A stretch of 64,000 nt of DNA, taken from assembly GCF_001746415.1 (NCBI RefSeq), contig NZ_MEHJ01000001.1:744001-808000 (forward strand), given 5' to 3'. The notes beneath the pieces were generated by a model. That model saw only the letters and a program-made list of their open reading frames with translations. It had not been told where the DNA came from and made no database searches. The position numbers and the translations under genes are program-made. Below, in pieces: positions 1 to 7,640 of this stretch. Numbering within the stretch: the stretch's first letter is position 1; the number at the start of each line of letters is the position of its first letter. The stretch comes from Streptomyces agglomeratus (GTDB lineage Bacteria; Actinomycetota; Actinomycetes; Streptomycetales; Streptomycetaceae).

Positions 1-12
1 GAAAGGAGCTAC

Positions 13-177
13 ATGGAACTCGCGGGATGGGTGACTGTCGGGACTGCGGCGGTCGTTGGGGGTTTCACTGTCGTGGGACACCTCTTCGACCAGGTCCCTG
101 CTCTCTCCCAGAAGATAATCACCGCGATTCGGTCCGTTCGCGCCGTGCGCGATGAAGTGAGGGCCAGTCGGGAGTGA
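13..177 (+). CDS. small single-pass membrane protein, 54 aa
   Basis: ATG at 13 is preceded by a purine-rich ribosome site (GAAAGGAG, 1-8) and the frame closes with TGA at 175-177. The peptide has an N-terminal hydrophobic stretch of about 18-20 residues (roughly 5-24), then an amphipathic basic segment ending RAVRDEVRASRE. This suggests one membrane segment with a cytoplasmic basic tail. I do not recognise the family. It may be the last gene of an operon that begins left of the window. Confidence 0.5.
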   Translation: MELAGWVTVGTAAVVGGFTVVGHLFDQVPALSQKIITAIRSVRAVRDEVRASRE

Positions 178-299
178 TGACTGGTCGCGCCAGGAGGAGT
201 TCCCCTGCCTCCTGGCGCGACGCGGTACTGGAGCCCAAGCCCTTCCTGCCCGGCCGCACCCGGAGCGCATGCCGTCGTCACGTGGAGCGCCTGGTTCGC

Positions 300-950
300 T
301 CAGCAGCCTTTGACGGATGGCCGTACCGTCGGCAGCCCCCACGGCTCCAGAGACCCGCTGATCAAGTCCGCCAGGAACTGAACAGCACCTGCTTCGTAGT
401 GCCACCAGTCGCCATTGCGTGAAGCCACCGTGACAGTCCACTCGTCAGACCCGGCCCCGGCGGTGGTCCAGAGGAAGTAGTCGCCCGAGTACGACGTGGC
501 CCACGGCAGCAGGCCCCCCGGCGCCGGGAAAGGGCGCAGCGGAAGGGACGTCTCCGCGTCCGCACACCACTCCGCCAGGATTTCGAGATCGTCGGAATCT
601 TCTGCCCATGCCTTCTCCCGTCCGGGTGCCGGGAAGCCCACGAACAGGAAGTCGCCGAAGGCCAGGGACGGATAGGTGTCACCGAGCAGCTTGTAGTCCG
701 AGGGCAGCCGCACGCCCAGGCCGGTCTCCACTCGCTCCCAGTCAATGCCAGCGGGACCCGTACGCCGCAGAGCAGGCAGCCCGGGTATTGCCCGGTCCAG
801 AGCCTGAATCGCCGAAGCCGGATCAGTCAGTCGTCGATGCGGCACCTGGGTGCCGATGAGAGCGTCGTCCACGCCGGACAGGTTGCCAGGCGGATGGTTG
901 CCGATCATCACCCGGTCCGCCGAGAGAAACGGCGCCCTTGCCACCCGCAC
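300..950 (-). CDS. SUKH (SMI1/KNR4) family protein
   Basis: The central part contains the SUKH signature: a W-ERVE-x-GLG-x-RLPSDYK-LL stretch followed by YPSLAFGDFLFVGFP and a Trp-rich C-terminal half. SUKH proteins are often immunity proteins against secreted polymorphic toxins, or part of housekeeping complexes. No toxin gene is visible next to it. The N-terminus is uncertain: ATG at 950 opens the frame, an in-frame ATG lies at 908, and family members often begin just before the LTDPASAIQAL segment (about 830). No strong ribosome site decides between them. Confidence 0.65.
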   Translation of the reverse strand: MRVARAPFLSADRVMIGNHPPGNLSGVDDALIGTQVPHRRLTDPASAIQALDRAIPGLPALRRTGPAGIDWERVETGLGVRLPSDYKLLGDTYPSLAFGDFLFVGFPAPGREKAWAEDSDDLEILAEWCADAETSLPLRPFPAPGGLLPWATSYSGDYFLWTTAGAGSDEWTVTVASRNGDWWHYEAGAVQFLADLISGSLEPWGLPTVRPSVKGC

Positions 951-1067
951 CCGGCCGGAGGCCGTCCCTCAGCTGCCCGGTTCTGCGATGAAGTGCACCA
1001 ACGCCGAGCCGCCTCGGCGGCAACGCACCCGGTTGAGGCGGCCGAGCTCCGCACAACGGCGGGACTC

Positions 1068-2255
1068 CTACCCGATCAGTTCTCCCGATGAGGTGACTTG
1101 AAAGGCCCGCCCGCGCACGGAGGCATCGGAGGTGTCCCCCTGGGCGCCCCCGCTGTCCGACCACGCGATGAACACGCTTTCGGCTCCGTCCCCGAAGGCC
1201 GCCGCGGCGCAGACCTGGGCACGGCCACCGGTCGTCGCCGAGCTGACCTGAACCTTCTCACTCAGCGAGAGCTGACTCTCAGAGCACATCTTCGCCATGA
1301 CGGTGGGGACGGTCTGGAAGGTGACGGCGCTCTTTTCCACCCAGGCCAGCAGGAAACGCCCACCCGGCATCGGGGCAAGCGCCGGCCACGACCGGTTGAA
1401 GTCGCGCGGCGGGCCTGCGATCACACTGGTGATGACCGAACCGTCACCGTTCGGGTCGAAGATGCTGGCTTCCACGGTGGTCTGTGAGACACCGAGATCG
1501 CTGGGGCCGATGCCCTCGATGTGCGCGATGACGAACTTCCCGGTATCGAGAAGGGTCAATGAGTTCCTGCCCTGGAAACCGGACACGTTGGGTTGGATCT
1601 CGCCTCCCCGGGGCGATCCGTCGAAATTGAACACCCTGTAGGTGAGCCGATTTCCTCCGATCGACGAGGGATCACTCGTCCATGCGACGACGTAGTTTCC
1701 GTTCGCCAGCACCGTCACCGCCGGGCTGTTGTGGAACCCTTCGGTGGTGTTGACCGTCATCTCAGGACCGGACTTGTTGCCTTCGATGGTGAAGCGTTGG
1801 GCGCGAATCCGCTGGTCCTGGCGTGCCCCCGTCCATACGACGACGCAGCCGCCGTCGATCAGGCGCGTCAAGGAAGGCCGGTTCGTCGGGTCGATGTCGG
1901 TGGTGCTGACCCGCACTTGAGGCCCAGCCGGTTGCCCGTCGAAGAATCTTTGCATTTTCACCTGCGGGAGGGGTGGCGGAATGTTGAAGGGTTGTTCCGT
2001 CCAGACGACGAACGAGCCCGAGCCCGAGAATTCCAGAGCCGGCCATTGCCGGTTCGCGTTGCCGTCCGATGGAGTCGGTGCGGCAACGGGGAACTCCTGC
2101 CCGACTTTGACCCCATCCGTATTCAAGGTCTGTCCCTTGATGCTGACGTCACTCCCATCCGCCCACATTGCCTCGTACTGCGTACCGCGCACTGAGTCGA
2201 CGCACGGTTGGGACTGACTGCCACTGGTTGTCGTGTTGATGAGAAGCTCACCCAT
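1068..2255 (-). CDS. seven-repeat beta-propeller-like protein, 395 aa
   Basis: The start at 2255 has a good GGAGG site at 2261-2266. The protein has no signal peptide. It contains seven imperfect repeats of about 45-55 residues, each with a core resembling PAL-x(4-8)-G-x-FVVAW followed by polar and RxxxFxxxG strands. Examples are SFVVWTEQ, GCVVVWTG, NYVVAWTSD, KFVIAHIEG, RFLLAWVEK and SVFIAWSDS. The extreme N-terminus (GELLINTTTSG) looks like the continuation of the truncated last repeat (FQVTSSGELIG), the velcro closure of a circular seven-bladed propeller. Molecular function is unknown. It is divergent from the MNIO locus and might belong to it as a binding or scaffold protein; this is inference. 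Confidence 0.6.
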   Translation of the reverse strand: MGELLINTTTSGSQSQPCVDSVRGTQYEAMWADGSDVSIKGQTLNTDGVKVGQEFPVAAPTPSDGNANRQWPALEFSGSGSFVVWTEQPFNIPPPLPQVKMQRFFDGQPAGPQVRVSTTDIDPTNRPSLTRLIDGGCVVVWTGARQDQRIRAQRFTIEGNKSGPEMTVNTTEGFHNSPAVTVLANGNYVVAWTSDPSSIGGNRLTYRVFNFDGSPRGGEIQPNVSGFQGRNSLTLLDTGKFVIAHIEGIGPSDLGVSQTTVEASIFDPNGDGSVITSVIAGPPRDFNRSWPALAPMPGGRFLLAWVEKSAVTFQTVPTVMAKMCSESQLSLSEKVQVSSATTGGRAQVCAAAAFGDGAESVFIAWSDSGGAQGDTSDASVRGRAFQVTSSGELIG

Positions 2256-2808
2256 GGCTTCCCTCCGTGTCCAGCTTGCTCCGCTTCACATCCGGGGAGC
2301 GGAGCCAGGCGCTTCAGCCGGATCGCGGGATCAAGGGAGCATCGCCCTGACCCGGCTGACTGTGGCTGATGGCAGAGCGCACGGCACGGATTTGCCCCGT
2401 GTTGTCACGATTTCAACGACACCGAGTGCGCTACTGACAACTGAGAATCCGACAGTTCCTTCAAAGGACTTGAGCGCAGAGTACTTACTTCAATACTCCT
2501 CCACAGGTCCCTCCCGCGCATGACGAGTGACAGCTGTGTGCCGCCACACGGAATAGCGCAACTCCGTTTCCTGCGGACGCTCGTTGAGCAATGAATCACC
2601 AACGCCGCCCCCTGCCCTGCACCTCGGCCAGGACGGCGTCATCACGGCCGCATCGTCGGCGGATCGACCGAGAGTAGTCACGTTCAGCGACGAAGCGGGC
2701 GTGGCGACTCACTCCACGTGACCGATCGGGGTCATGATGGCCGCCCGCGGCCGCGGTCGTCACGGCTCCCGCACGGGGGCGGGGCGCGGCCGGAACGGAG
2801 GAACGCAC
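2256..2808. other. 553-nt divergent intergenic region, no convincing gene
   Basis: This separates the minus-strand propeller gene from the plus-strand CxxCH peptide. It should hold both promoters, but I cannot point to a convincing -35/-10 pair. The 2400-2500 section is locally AT-richer than its surroundings. The plus-strand open frame at 2233-2523 has no family resemblance and no ribosome site. Confidence 0.4.
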
Positions 2809-3051
2809 ATGCCGAACGACGCGGTACGAGGGCCCCTTCCTGACCCATGGGAGCCGGTCACGATCACCGTCCCTGTGTCTGTGGCGAACAATCTCGACCA
2901 GATGCAGAACGTGATCAAGGAGGTGATGACGCAGTACGGGTGCAACACCTGCCACTCCGGAATCGACCTCAGGATCAAGATCGCCAGGGACTTCGTGGTC
3001 AACCCCGCTGGTGAGGTCTTCCAGGGCGTGGCCGTGCCGGTCAACCGGTAA
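2809..3051 (+). CDS. 80-aa CxxCH peptide, candidate substrate of the adjacent MNIO enzyme
   Basis: ATG at 2809 follows a GGAGG site (2797-2801). This start is preferred over in-frame upstream ATGs, which would add an Arg/Gly-rich low-complexity extension. The peptide has a Pro-rich N-terminus, a beta-prone ITVPVSVANN segment, a helical NLDQMQNVIKEVMTQYG, then GCNTCHSGIDLR (Cys45, Cys48, His49) and a beta-prone tail ending AVPVNR. CxxCH is the heme c motif, but there is no signal peptide, so a cytochrome is unlikely. It lies 6 nt upstream of the DUF692/MNIO gene. Known MNIO enzymes modify Cys-rich or Asp-containing precursor peptides, so a RiPP precursor or modified metal-binding protein is the leading hypothesis. 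Alternatively it could be a partner or assembly subunit. Confidence 0.6.
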   Translation: MPNDAVRGPLPDPWEPVTITVPVSVANNLDQMQNVIKEVMTQYGCNTCHSGIDLRIKIARDFVVNPAGEVFQGVAVPVNR

Positions 3052-3057
3052 CGGCCG

Positions 3058-4461
3058 ATGACGCAGCTCGGCGTGGGCCTCACCTACGTCCCCGGTCTCG
3101 ATCGGATCCTCGACGCCTGCGCCGATCTGCTGGAGGTCGTCGAGATCGAACCGCAGACCCTCTGGCGCATCCGGGCCGACGGCACGATCTCGACCGACGA
3201 GGAGGTGCTGCGCAGGCTGGCGGACCTGCCCGGAGGCCGACTACTGCACGGCGTCGGCAACCCCGTCGGCGGAAGCCGGCTCCCGGACCCCCGGAACACG
3301 GCGCTCGTCGGCGAACTCGCCGAGCGGCTCGGCGTGCCGTGGGTGAGCGAACACCTGGCGTTCAATCAGGTCGACGCCCGCGGCGAGAGTTTTCACACCG
3401 GCTTCATGCTGCCTCCGCGCCAGACGCCCGCCGGCGTCCGGTCCGCCGTCCGGTCGGTCCGGGCCATGGCCGAGGAGCTCCCCGTGCCCCTCGCAGTGGA
3501 GATCGGTGCCAACTACCTGCGACCCCGGAACGACGAACTGGCCGACGGCGCCTTCGTGCGCCAGGTGGCCGAGGGCAGTGGCTGCGGGCTGCTGCTCGAT
3601 CTACACAACGTGCTGACGAACCAGCGCAACGGCCGCGGCAGCGCGGACGAACTGATCGCGGCGCTGCCGCTGGACCGGGTCTGGGAGGTGCACCTCGCGG
3701 GTGGCCTCGACCATCGTGGCTACTGGCTGGACGCCCATCACGGCCTGCCCGACGAGGACCTCATGGCGCTCGCGGAACGGACTCTGCCCCTGCTGCCGGC
3801 CTTGCGCGCCGTATTGTTCGAAGTGACGCCGTCCGCCGTGCCGGAGCTGGACGCGCAGGCCGTCCGCACGGTGCTGACGCGACTGGACACGCTGTGGGAC
3901 CGCCCGGAGAAGCTTCCGCCCCTGTCCGTGCCCCGCCCGGCGCGGCACACCGAGGGTCCGGACGACGGCACCGCGTCTCCGGAGGACTGGGAGTACGCCC
4001 TCGGAAGCCTGGCCCTCGGACGCGAACCGGCCACTCCCTTGGACCGGGAACTGGCGGCCGACCCCGCCATCGGACTGCTCCGGGAACTCATCACCGAGGC
4101 CCGAGGGGGCTCCCTGGCCGGCGCCTTGCCCAACGCGATGCGCCTGCTGTTCCTCACCCTCGGCGCTGCGGGGTTGCGGGACGTCCTGGACGCGTACAGC
4201 AGCGCCGAAACACCCCGTCTGTTCGCCTCGGAGGAGGCATCCGCGTTCGCGCGTCACCTGAGCCGTGTACGTCCAGAAGTTCCATGGTTGGAGGACGTGC
4301 TGGCCCTCGACCTCGGACTCCTCCATGTCCGCCTCGAGGGCAGCCCCCGCACCGTCAGCCTCACCACCGACCCGAACGCCCTGCTCGCCGCCCTGGGCGC
4401 GGGCCGGCTCCCGGTCGCGCCTCCGCGGGGGGAGTTCCAGGTACACCTCGTCGACGGGTGA
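3058..4461 (+). CDS. DUF692 / MNIO-family multinuclear iron oxidase with C-terminal extension
   Basis: Residues 1-275 form a DUF692 TIM barrel. The expected ligand positions are visible: His64 (LLHGVG), His99 (WVSEHLAF), Glu148 (AVEIGANY), Asp181/His183 (LLDLHNV), His212 (EVHLAGG), Asp225/His227-228 (WLDAHHG) and Glu255 (LFEVTP). Family members (MbnB, TglH, ChrH, bufferin enzymes) are iron-dependent oxidases acting on Cys or other residues of ribosomal peptides, usually with a separate recognition partner. Here a further ~160 residues (about 305-467) follow, including an LEDVLALDLGLLHVRLEG region. I infer a fused recognition or partner domain. ATG at 3058 is 6 nt after the CxxCH peptide stop, with a weak ribosome site, so translational coupling is likely. 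Confidence 0.8.
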   Translation: MTQLGVGLTYVPGLDRILDACADLLEVVEIEPQTLWRIRADGTISTDEEVLRRLADLPGGRLLHGVGNPVGGSRLPDPRNTALVGELAERLGVPWVSEHLAFNQVDARGESFHTGFMLPPRQTPAGVRSAVRSVRAMAEELPVPLAVEIGANYLRPRNDELADGAFVRQVAEGSGCGLLLDLHNVLTNQRNGRGSADELIAALPLDRVWEVHLAGGLDHRGYWLDAHHGLPDEDLMALAERTLPLLPALRAVLFEVTPSAVPELDAQAVRTVLTRLDTLWDRPEKLPPLSVPRPARHTEGPDDGTASPEDWEYALGSLALGREPATPLDRELAADPAIGLLRELITEARGGSLAGALPNAMRLLFLTLGAAGLRDVLDAYSSAETPRLFASEEASAFARHLSRVRPEVPWLEDVLALDLGLLHVRLEGSPRTVSLTTDPNALLAALGAGRLPVAPPRGEFQVHLVDG

Positions 4462-4684
4462 GTCCGTGGAAAGACGGTAAGCCGCCGAGAGACGGTTCGT
4501 CCGAACCTGACGCCATGCGCCCGGCGGCCACAATTCCGAGTTGCGGCGCCCTGGTGCACGCACCTCGACCGCCCCGAACGGCGAGTCAGCAACCCTCGGA
4601 ATGTACCCCTGGGGCACGCTTCTCGGGGAAGAAATGAATCCGGGACTTTGACTCGCATCGAAAAAACATCGTGCAGGAGGCCGA

Positions 4685-5122
4685 ATGAACGCGACAGACT
4701 TGACCGGGACCTACACGTACCGAAGTTTCCACAACCGGCCGGAACTCGTCGACGACTTCAACAAGCTTTGGTTCGCACAGGCGGAGCTGAGGCTGGCCGT
4801 GGATTCGGCCGGAGCGATCAGCGGCGAGTTGGTGTTTCCCGCGGAGCCGGGCACCGAACCGCAATCCATGTACATCACCGGTAAGGTGTCGAACTCGTCG
4901 CCCGTGACCTTCACCTTGACGGGCAAAGGTCAGCCGGACACTTCCATCGCCGACTACCACTACGAGTACGACGGCATTGTCCTGCGCCACTGGGAAACCG
5001 GGGTGAATCAGCGCATGACGCTCGCCGGGACCGTGCTACGCGCGAAGGACCACGGAAGTGGCACCGCTGTGGCGCCGGCGGGCAAGACGGCCAGCTTCCT
5101 CGCGGTAAAGCGGGATGCCTGA
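4685..5122 (+). CDS. small beta-barrel-like protein, 145 aa
   Basis: ATG at 4685 follows a strong AGGAGG site. There is no signal peptide. The sequence alternates short hydrophobic strands and turns (LTGTYTYRSF, LRLAVDSAGAISGELVF, MYITGKVSN, VTFTLTGKG, YHYEYDGIVLRHW, MTLAGTVLRA, ASFLAVKRD), suggesting an eight-stranded lipocalin/avidin-like barrel. The pyoverdine tyrosinase PvdP carries an N-terminal streptavidin-like barrel before its tyrosinase domain. The next gene is tyrosinase-like and lacks one, so this may be the separately encoded barrel. That link is inference. It lies 223 nt after the MNIO gene on the same strand. Confidence 0.55.
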   Translation: MNATDLTGTYTYRSFHNRPELVDDFNKLWFAQAELRLAVDSAGAISGELVFPAEPGTEPQSMYITGKVSNSSPVTFTLTGKGQPDTSIADYHYEYDGIVLRHWETGVNQRMTLAGTVLRAKDHGSGTAVAPAGKTASFLAVKRDA

Positions 5123-5136
5123 CACGTCTGTGACGG

Positions 5137-5170
5137 AGCCCGCCCGGACGCTGCGCGCCGGGCGGGCTTT
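5137..5170. terminator. bidirectional rho-independent-type hairpin
   Basis: A perfect 11-bp stem (AGCCCGCCCGG at 5137-5147 with CCGGGCGGGCT at 5158-5168) and a 10-nt loop, followed by a short T run. It sits between the convergent barrel and tyrosinase-like genes and can serve both. Confidence 0.75.
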
Positions 5171-5191
5171 CCACGCGGGCGCGCCACGCGG

Positions 5192-6145
5192 TCAGGTCAG
5201 CCGAACGTCCCTGGAGATGAAGAAGGGGGCGGGTTCATGAACCCCGGCCCGCTTCACGTGCTCGACCGTCGCTTCCAGGGCGCGGAGGCGCGAGTCCAGG
5301 TAGTCGGCCTCGGCGCTGCCCGGCTGAGCCCGCACGGCGAGTCGGGCCACAGGGTGATGAGGGTCGTGCCCGTGGTGCCCCGCGGGACCGCTCCACGGAG
5401 GGTCGAAACTCCACGGGACGGCCCCCGTCAGTTCGTTGGCCGCCATCCAGTCGTCGATCCGGGCGTCCACCCAGCCGTGAAGCTTCCAGAAGATCGGGTT
5501 GACATGAGAGGAGTAGAAGTCGGCCATCCAGTCGTAGCCGGCGTCGTCCCATCGAGGGTCGACGTTGAAGTAATCCTTGTCCGGCCGGTAGCCGGGCATT
5601 TCGGCTGACCAGCGCAGGTGCATCGTGTTGTGGATGGTGTACTCGACCAGGGCGCCGAGACGGCCGAGTGACATTCCCCGCAGCCTCGCCGGGTCCGTGA
5701 ATTTCGACTCCCAGTCACGGATCTGGGCGAATGACTCCGGGCTCTTGGCACCGCGGATGTCCTCGGTTGTCACCAGGACACCGATCGGGACATCGAACGG
5801 GGGCGGGACCGGGTACTCACTGTCTTCCGGAGCGGGAACGGTCGGCCATCCCTCCACCCGTACATGCTGGGGATCACCCAGCTCGGCAAGTATGTCGTTG
5901 ACTGCGGCGATCATCTCCCGGTGCATGAACAGGAAATCCTCACCAGAACCATTTTCAAGTTCTATGGCCCGAGGGGGAGCCGATATTGACGGGCGCGGCG
6001 GTTCCCAGCCGTGGTGGCGGAGCACCTCCTGCTGTTCCGGCGTCATAATCGCCCAGTCGTCGCGGGCGGTGTGCCACAGCAAGTGGTGCAGGCGCACAGC
6101 TCGGTCGGCCATGGCGTCGATCACGGGCTTGGGCAATGCGGTCAT
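5192..6145 (-). CDS. tyrosinase-like type-3 dicopper protein, 317 aa
   Basis: ATG at 6145 has an AGGAGG site at 6155-6160. Type-3 copper features are visible. HREM at His75 matches the CuA HR(x)xL element. EYTIHNTMH (His172, His176) matches the first two CuB ligands. HVNPIFWKLHGWVDARIDDW matches the DPxFxxHHxxxDR element, with His223 as third CuB ligand and His214 nearby. His20/21/25 are candidates for the remaining CuA ligands. The resemblance is to the PvdP-like branch, which oxidises peptide-bound phenols, rather than to the MelC2 tyrosinase. There is no signal peptide and no MelC1-type caddie gene; the neighbouring barrel protein could act in its place. It is convergent with the MNIO operon. 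The substrate is unknown. Confidence 0.7.
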   Translation of the reverse strand: MTALPKPVIDAMADRAVRLHHLLWHTARDDWAIMTPEQQEVLRHHGWEPPRPSISAPPRAIELENGSGEDFLFMHREMIAAVNDILAELGDPQHVRVEGWPTVPAPEDSEYPVPPPFDVPIGVLVTTEDIRGAKSPESFAQIRDWESKFTDPARLRGMSLGRLGALVEYTIHNTMHLRWSAEMPGYRPDKDYFNVDPRWDDAGYDWMADFYSSHVNPIFWKLHGWVDARIDDWMAANELTGAVPWSFDPPWSGPAGHHGHDPHHPVARLAVRAQPGSAEADYLDSRLRALEATVEHVKRAGVHEPAPFFISRDVRLT

Positions 6146-6549
6146 GTCGCTGGACCTCCTGAAGTGAACAAGGACGGCGTCCGCTGCGGAGCGGTTGTTG
6201 ATCGCAGTGGGGCGTGCGATACGGCGAGCGCACCGGTCAGCGGTTCAAGCAAGCGAGCCGGTACGAGCCGTCCCTCCCGGCGTTCACTTCGACGTCCGTG
6301 ATCGATGGGCTGCGACAGGTGATCGGCGACAGGCAGCTGGGGCGAGCCTCGGCCCATGGACATGGGCGTCGTGTGACCAAACCACTCGTTATTCCACTGT
6401 GACGCACGTCACTCTCCGCTGCATCTGGTGAGCGAACCTGAGCGCGGTCAGGGGCCGGACGGCGGTGATGCGTTGAGTCCTCCTTCAGGGTCTCCGTCCT
6501 CCGTCGCAGGGCGGAGACGGTCCGCCGTAGCAGACGACGCACGGCTGCC
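6146..6549. other. 404-nt divergent intergenic region
   Basis: It lies between the start of the tyrosinase-like gene and a plus-strand membrane protein. It contains a Crp-type palindrome (6399-6412, listed separately). No further gene is supported. Confidence 0.5.
6399..6412. promoter_or_regulatory. Crp-like operator GTGACG-CA-CGTCAC
   Basis: A perfect 6+6 inverted repeat matching the Streptomyces Crp motif GTGNCNNNNGNCAC at every fixed position, and resembling the enterobacterial TGTGA-N6-TCACA site. It lies about 140 nt upstream of the membrane-protein start at 6550 and about 250 nt upstream of the tyrosinase-like start. Binding is inferred from sequence alone. Confidence 0.45.
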
Positions 6550-7077
6550 ATGTCCGCGGTCAGCATGGGCGTCATGACGACAGAGAACGCTCAACTCCGC
6601 GCCGCCGCGCCCGCGCCGGTCTGGGCACGCCGCGCCGCCCACGCCATCGCGTTGTGCGCAGTCCCGTCGGGTCTGTGGCGTATAGCCATGGCATCCGGCG
6701 TATACGTGGGCTACAGCGACCAGGTGCTGCGCGACGTCTACGGAATCCCGGGCTGGGGCATCGCATACGTCGTCGGACTGTCCGTTGTCGCCGAGCTGGC
6801 CGCTCTGTTTCCACTGCTGCTCGTCACCGACCGTTGGCGGCCGCTGCCGCCCCGGGCCCTCGCCGCGCTCGCCTGGACCGCCTCGGGCATCCTGGTCCTG
6901 GTGGCGCTGTGGCAAGTCGCGGTCGCTTTCACCGTCGAGAGCCAGACGTACTTGTCGAGCGGTCCAGCCGGGGCGGTCTGGGCAGTCGCTTTCGCCCCGC
7001 TGCTCGCCATCCCCGCACTCATGACCGCGGTGACCTGGTCGTACGCAAAACGGCACCGGGCACGAAGGCGGGCGTAG
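6550..7077 (+). CDS. four-helix integral membrane protein, unknown function
   Basis: About four hydrophobic segments are visible: around AIALCAVPSGLWRIAMASGV, GIAYVVGLSVVAELAALFPL, LAALAWTASGILVLVALWQV and AVWAVAFAPLLAIPALMTAV. A basic C-terminus (KRHRARRRA) follows, consistent with a cytoplasmic tail. I do not recognise a characterised family. In-frame ATGs occur at 6550, 6565 and 6574, none with a strong ribosome site; 6574 (MTTENAQ) is a good alternative start. Confidence 0.6.
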   Translation: MSAVSMGVMTTENAQLRAAAPAPVWARRAAHAIALCAVPSGLWRIAMASGVYVGYSDQVLRDVYGIPGWGIAYVVGLSVVAELAALFPLLLVTDRWRPLPPRALAALAWTASGILVLVALWQVAVAFTVESQTYLSSGPAGAVWAVAFAPLLAIPALMTAVTWSYAKRHRARRRA

Positions 7078-7220
7078 CCTCCACCCGGCATCGAAACGGT
7101 TACTCAGGACCGAACACGCGCAGCACTACCGCCGTGGCATCCGCGTCTCTCCCTCAAGGCGCGCAGGAGCGCAGTCCGCAGCGAGGGGAAGGGCAATCAC
7201 CAGCTGAACACCCCGGCGGC

Positions 7221-7640
7221 TCAGCGGGGATCGCCGTACGAGGCTTCCTCCATCGCCCGGAGGAGGAGTTGGAACTCCGCGTCGTCCACGGCATGGCTCA
7301 CCCGCCCGATCTGCACCGGGCACCGGCTCACCAGCGACGCGGCAAACTCCAGCACCGCCGTCTGGCTCCTGCTGGTCCCTCGGGACCACCCCGGAGTCTT
7401 CAGGAGGTGGCCGACGCCGTCCCAGTCGACCGTGGGACACCGGCCGGAGGGGTCGATCAGCTGATGGTCGACCAAGGCCGCCAGTTCCTGGTCGCTGGTC
7501 AGGCGCCGTAGCCAGTAGCCGTCGCTGTGCGCCCCCAGCAACTTCGTCGCCGCCCGCATCGGCTCGTTCACCACCCCCTCCAGCAACCTCTCGGCAAGCT
7601 CCTCACCCGTAGTGCTGTCGCTGACCACAGTCATCGGCAT
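7221..7640 (-). CDS. hypothetical helical protein, 139 aa
   Basis: ATG at 7640 has GGAG five bases upstream. It is preferred over the ATG at 7730, which would add an unrelated Arg-rich stretch. The sequence is mostly alpha-helical, cytoplasmic and acidic. Its features are EELAERLLEGVV, a WLRRLTSDQELAALVDHQLID helix pair, and a C-terminal helix FQLLLRAMEEA. I recognise no domain. It is convergent with the membrane protein before it and divergent from the lasso locus. Confidence 0.5.
   Translation of the reverse strand: MPMTVVSDSTTGEELAERLLEGVVNEPMRAATKLLGAHSDGYWLRRLTSDQELAALVDHQLIDPSGRCPTVDWDGVGHLLKTPGWSRGTSRSQTAVLEFAASLVSRCPVQIGRVSHAVDDAEFQLLLRAMEEASYGDPR

Noticed and set aside
2233..2523. 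96-codon plus-strand frame upstream of the CxxCH peptide
   Set aside because: It begins inside the propeller gene on the opposite strand and has no coding features.
2809..3051. Reading the CxxCH peptide as a small c-type cytochrome
   Set aside because: There is no signal peptide, no obvious sixth ligand and no maturation genes nearby, while the MNIO gene is directly adjacent.
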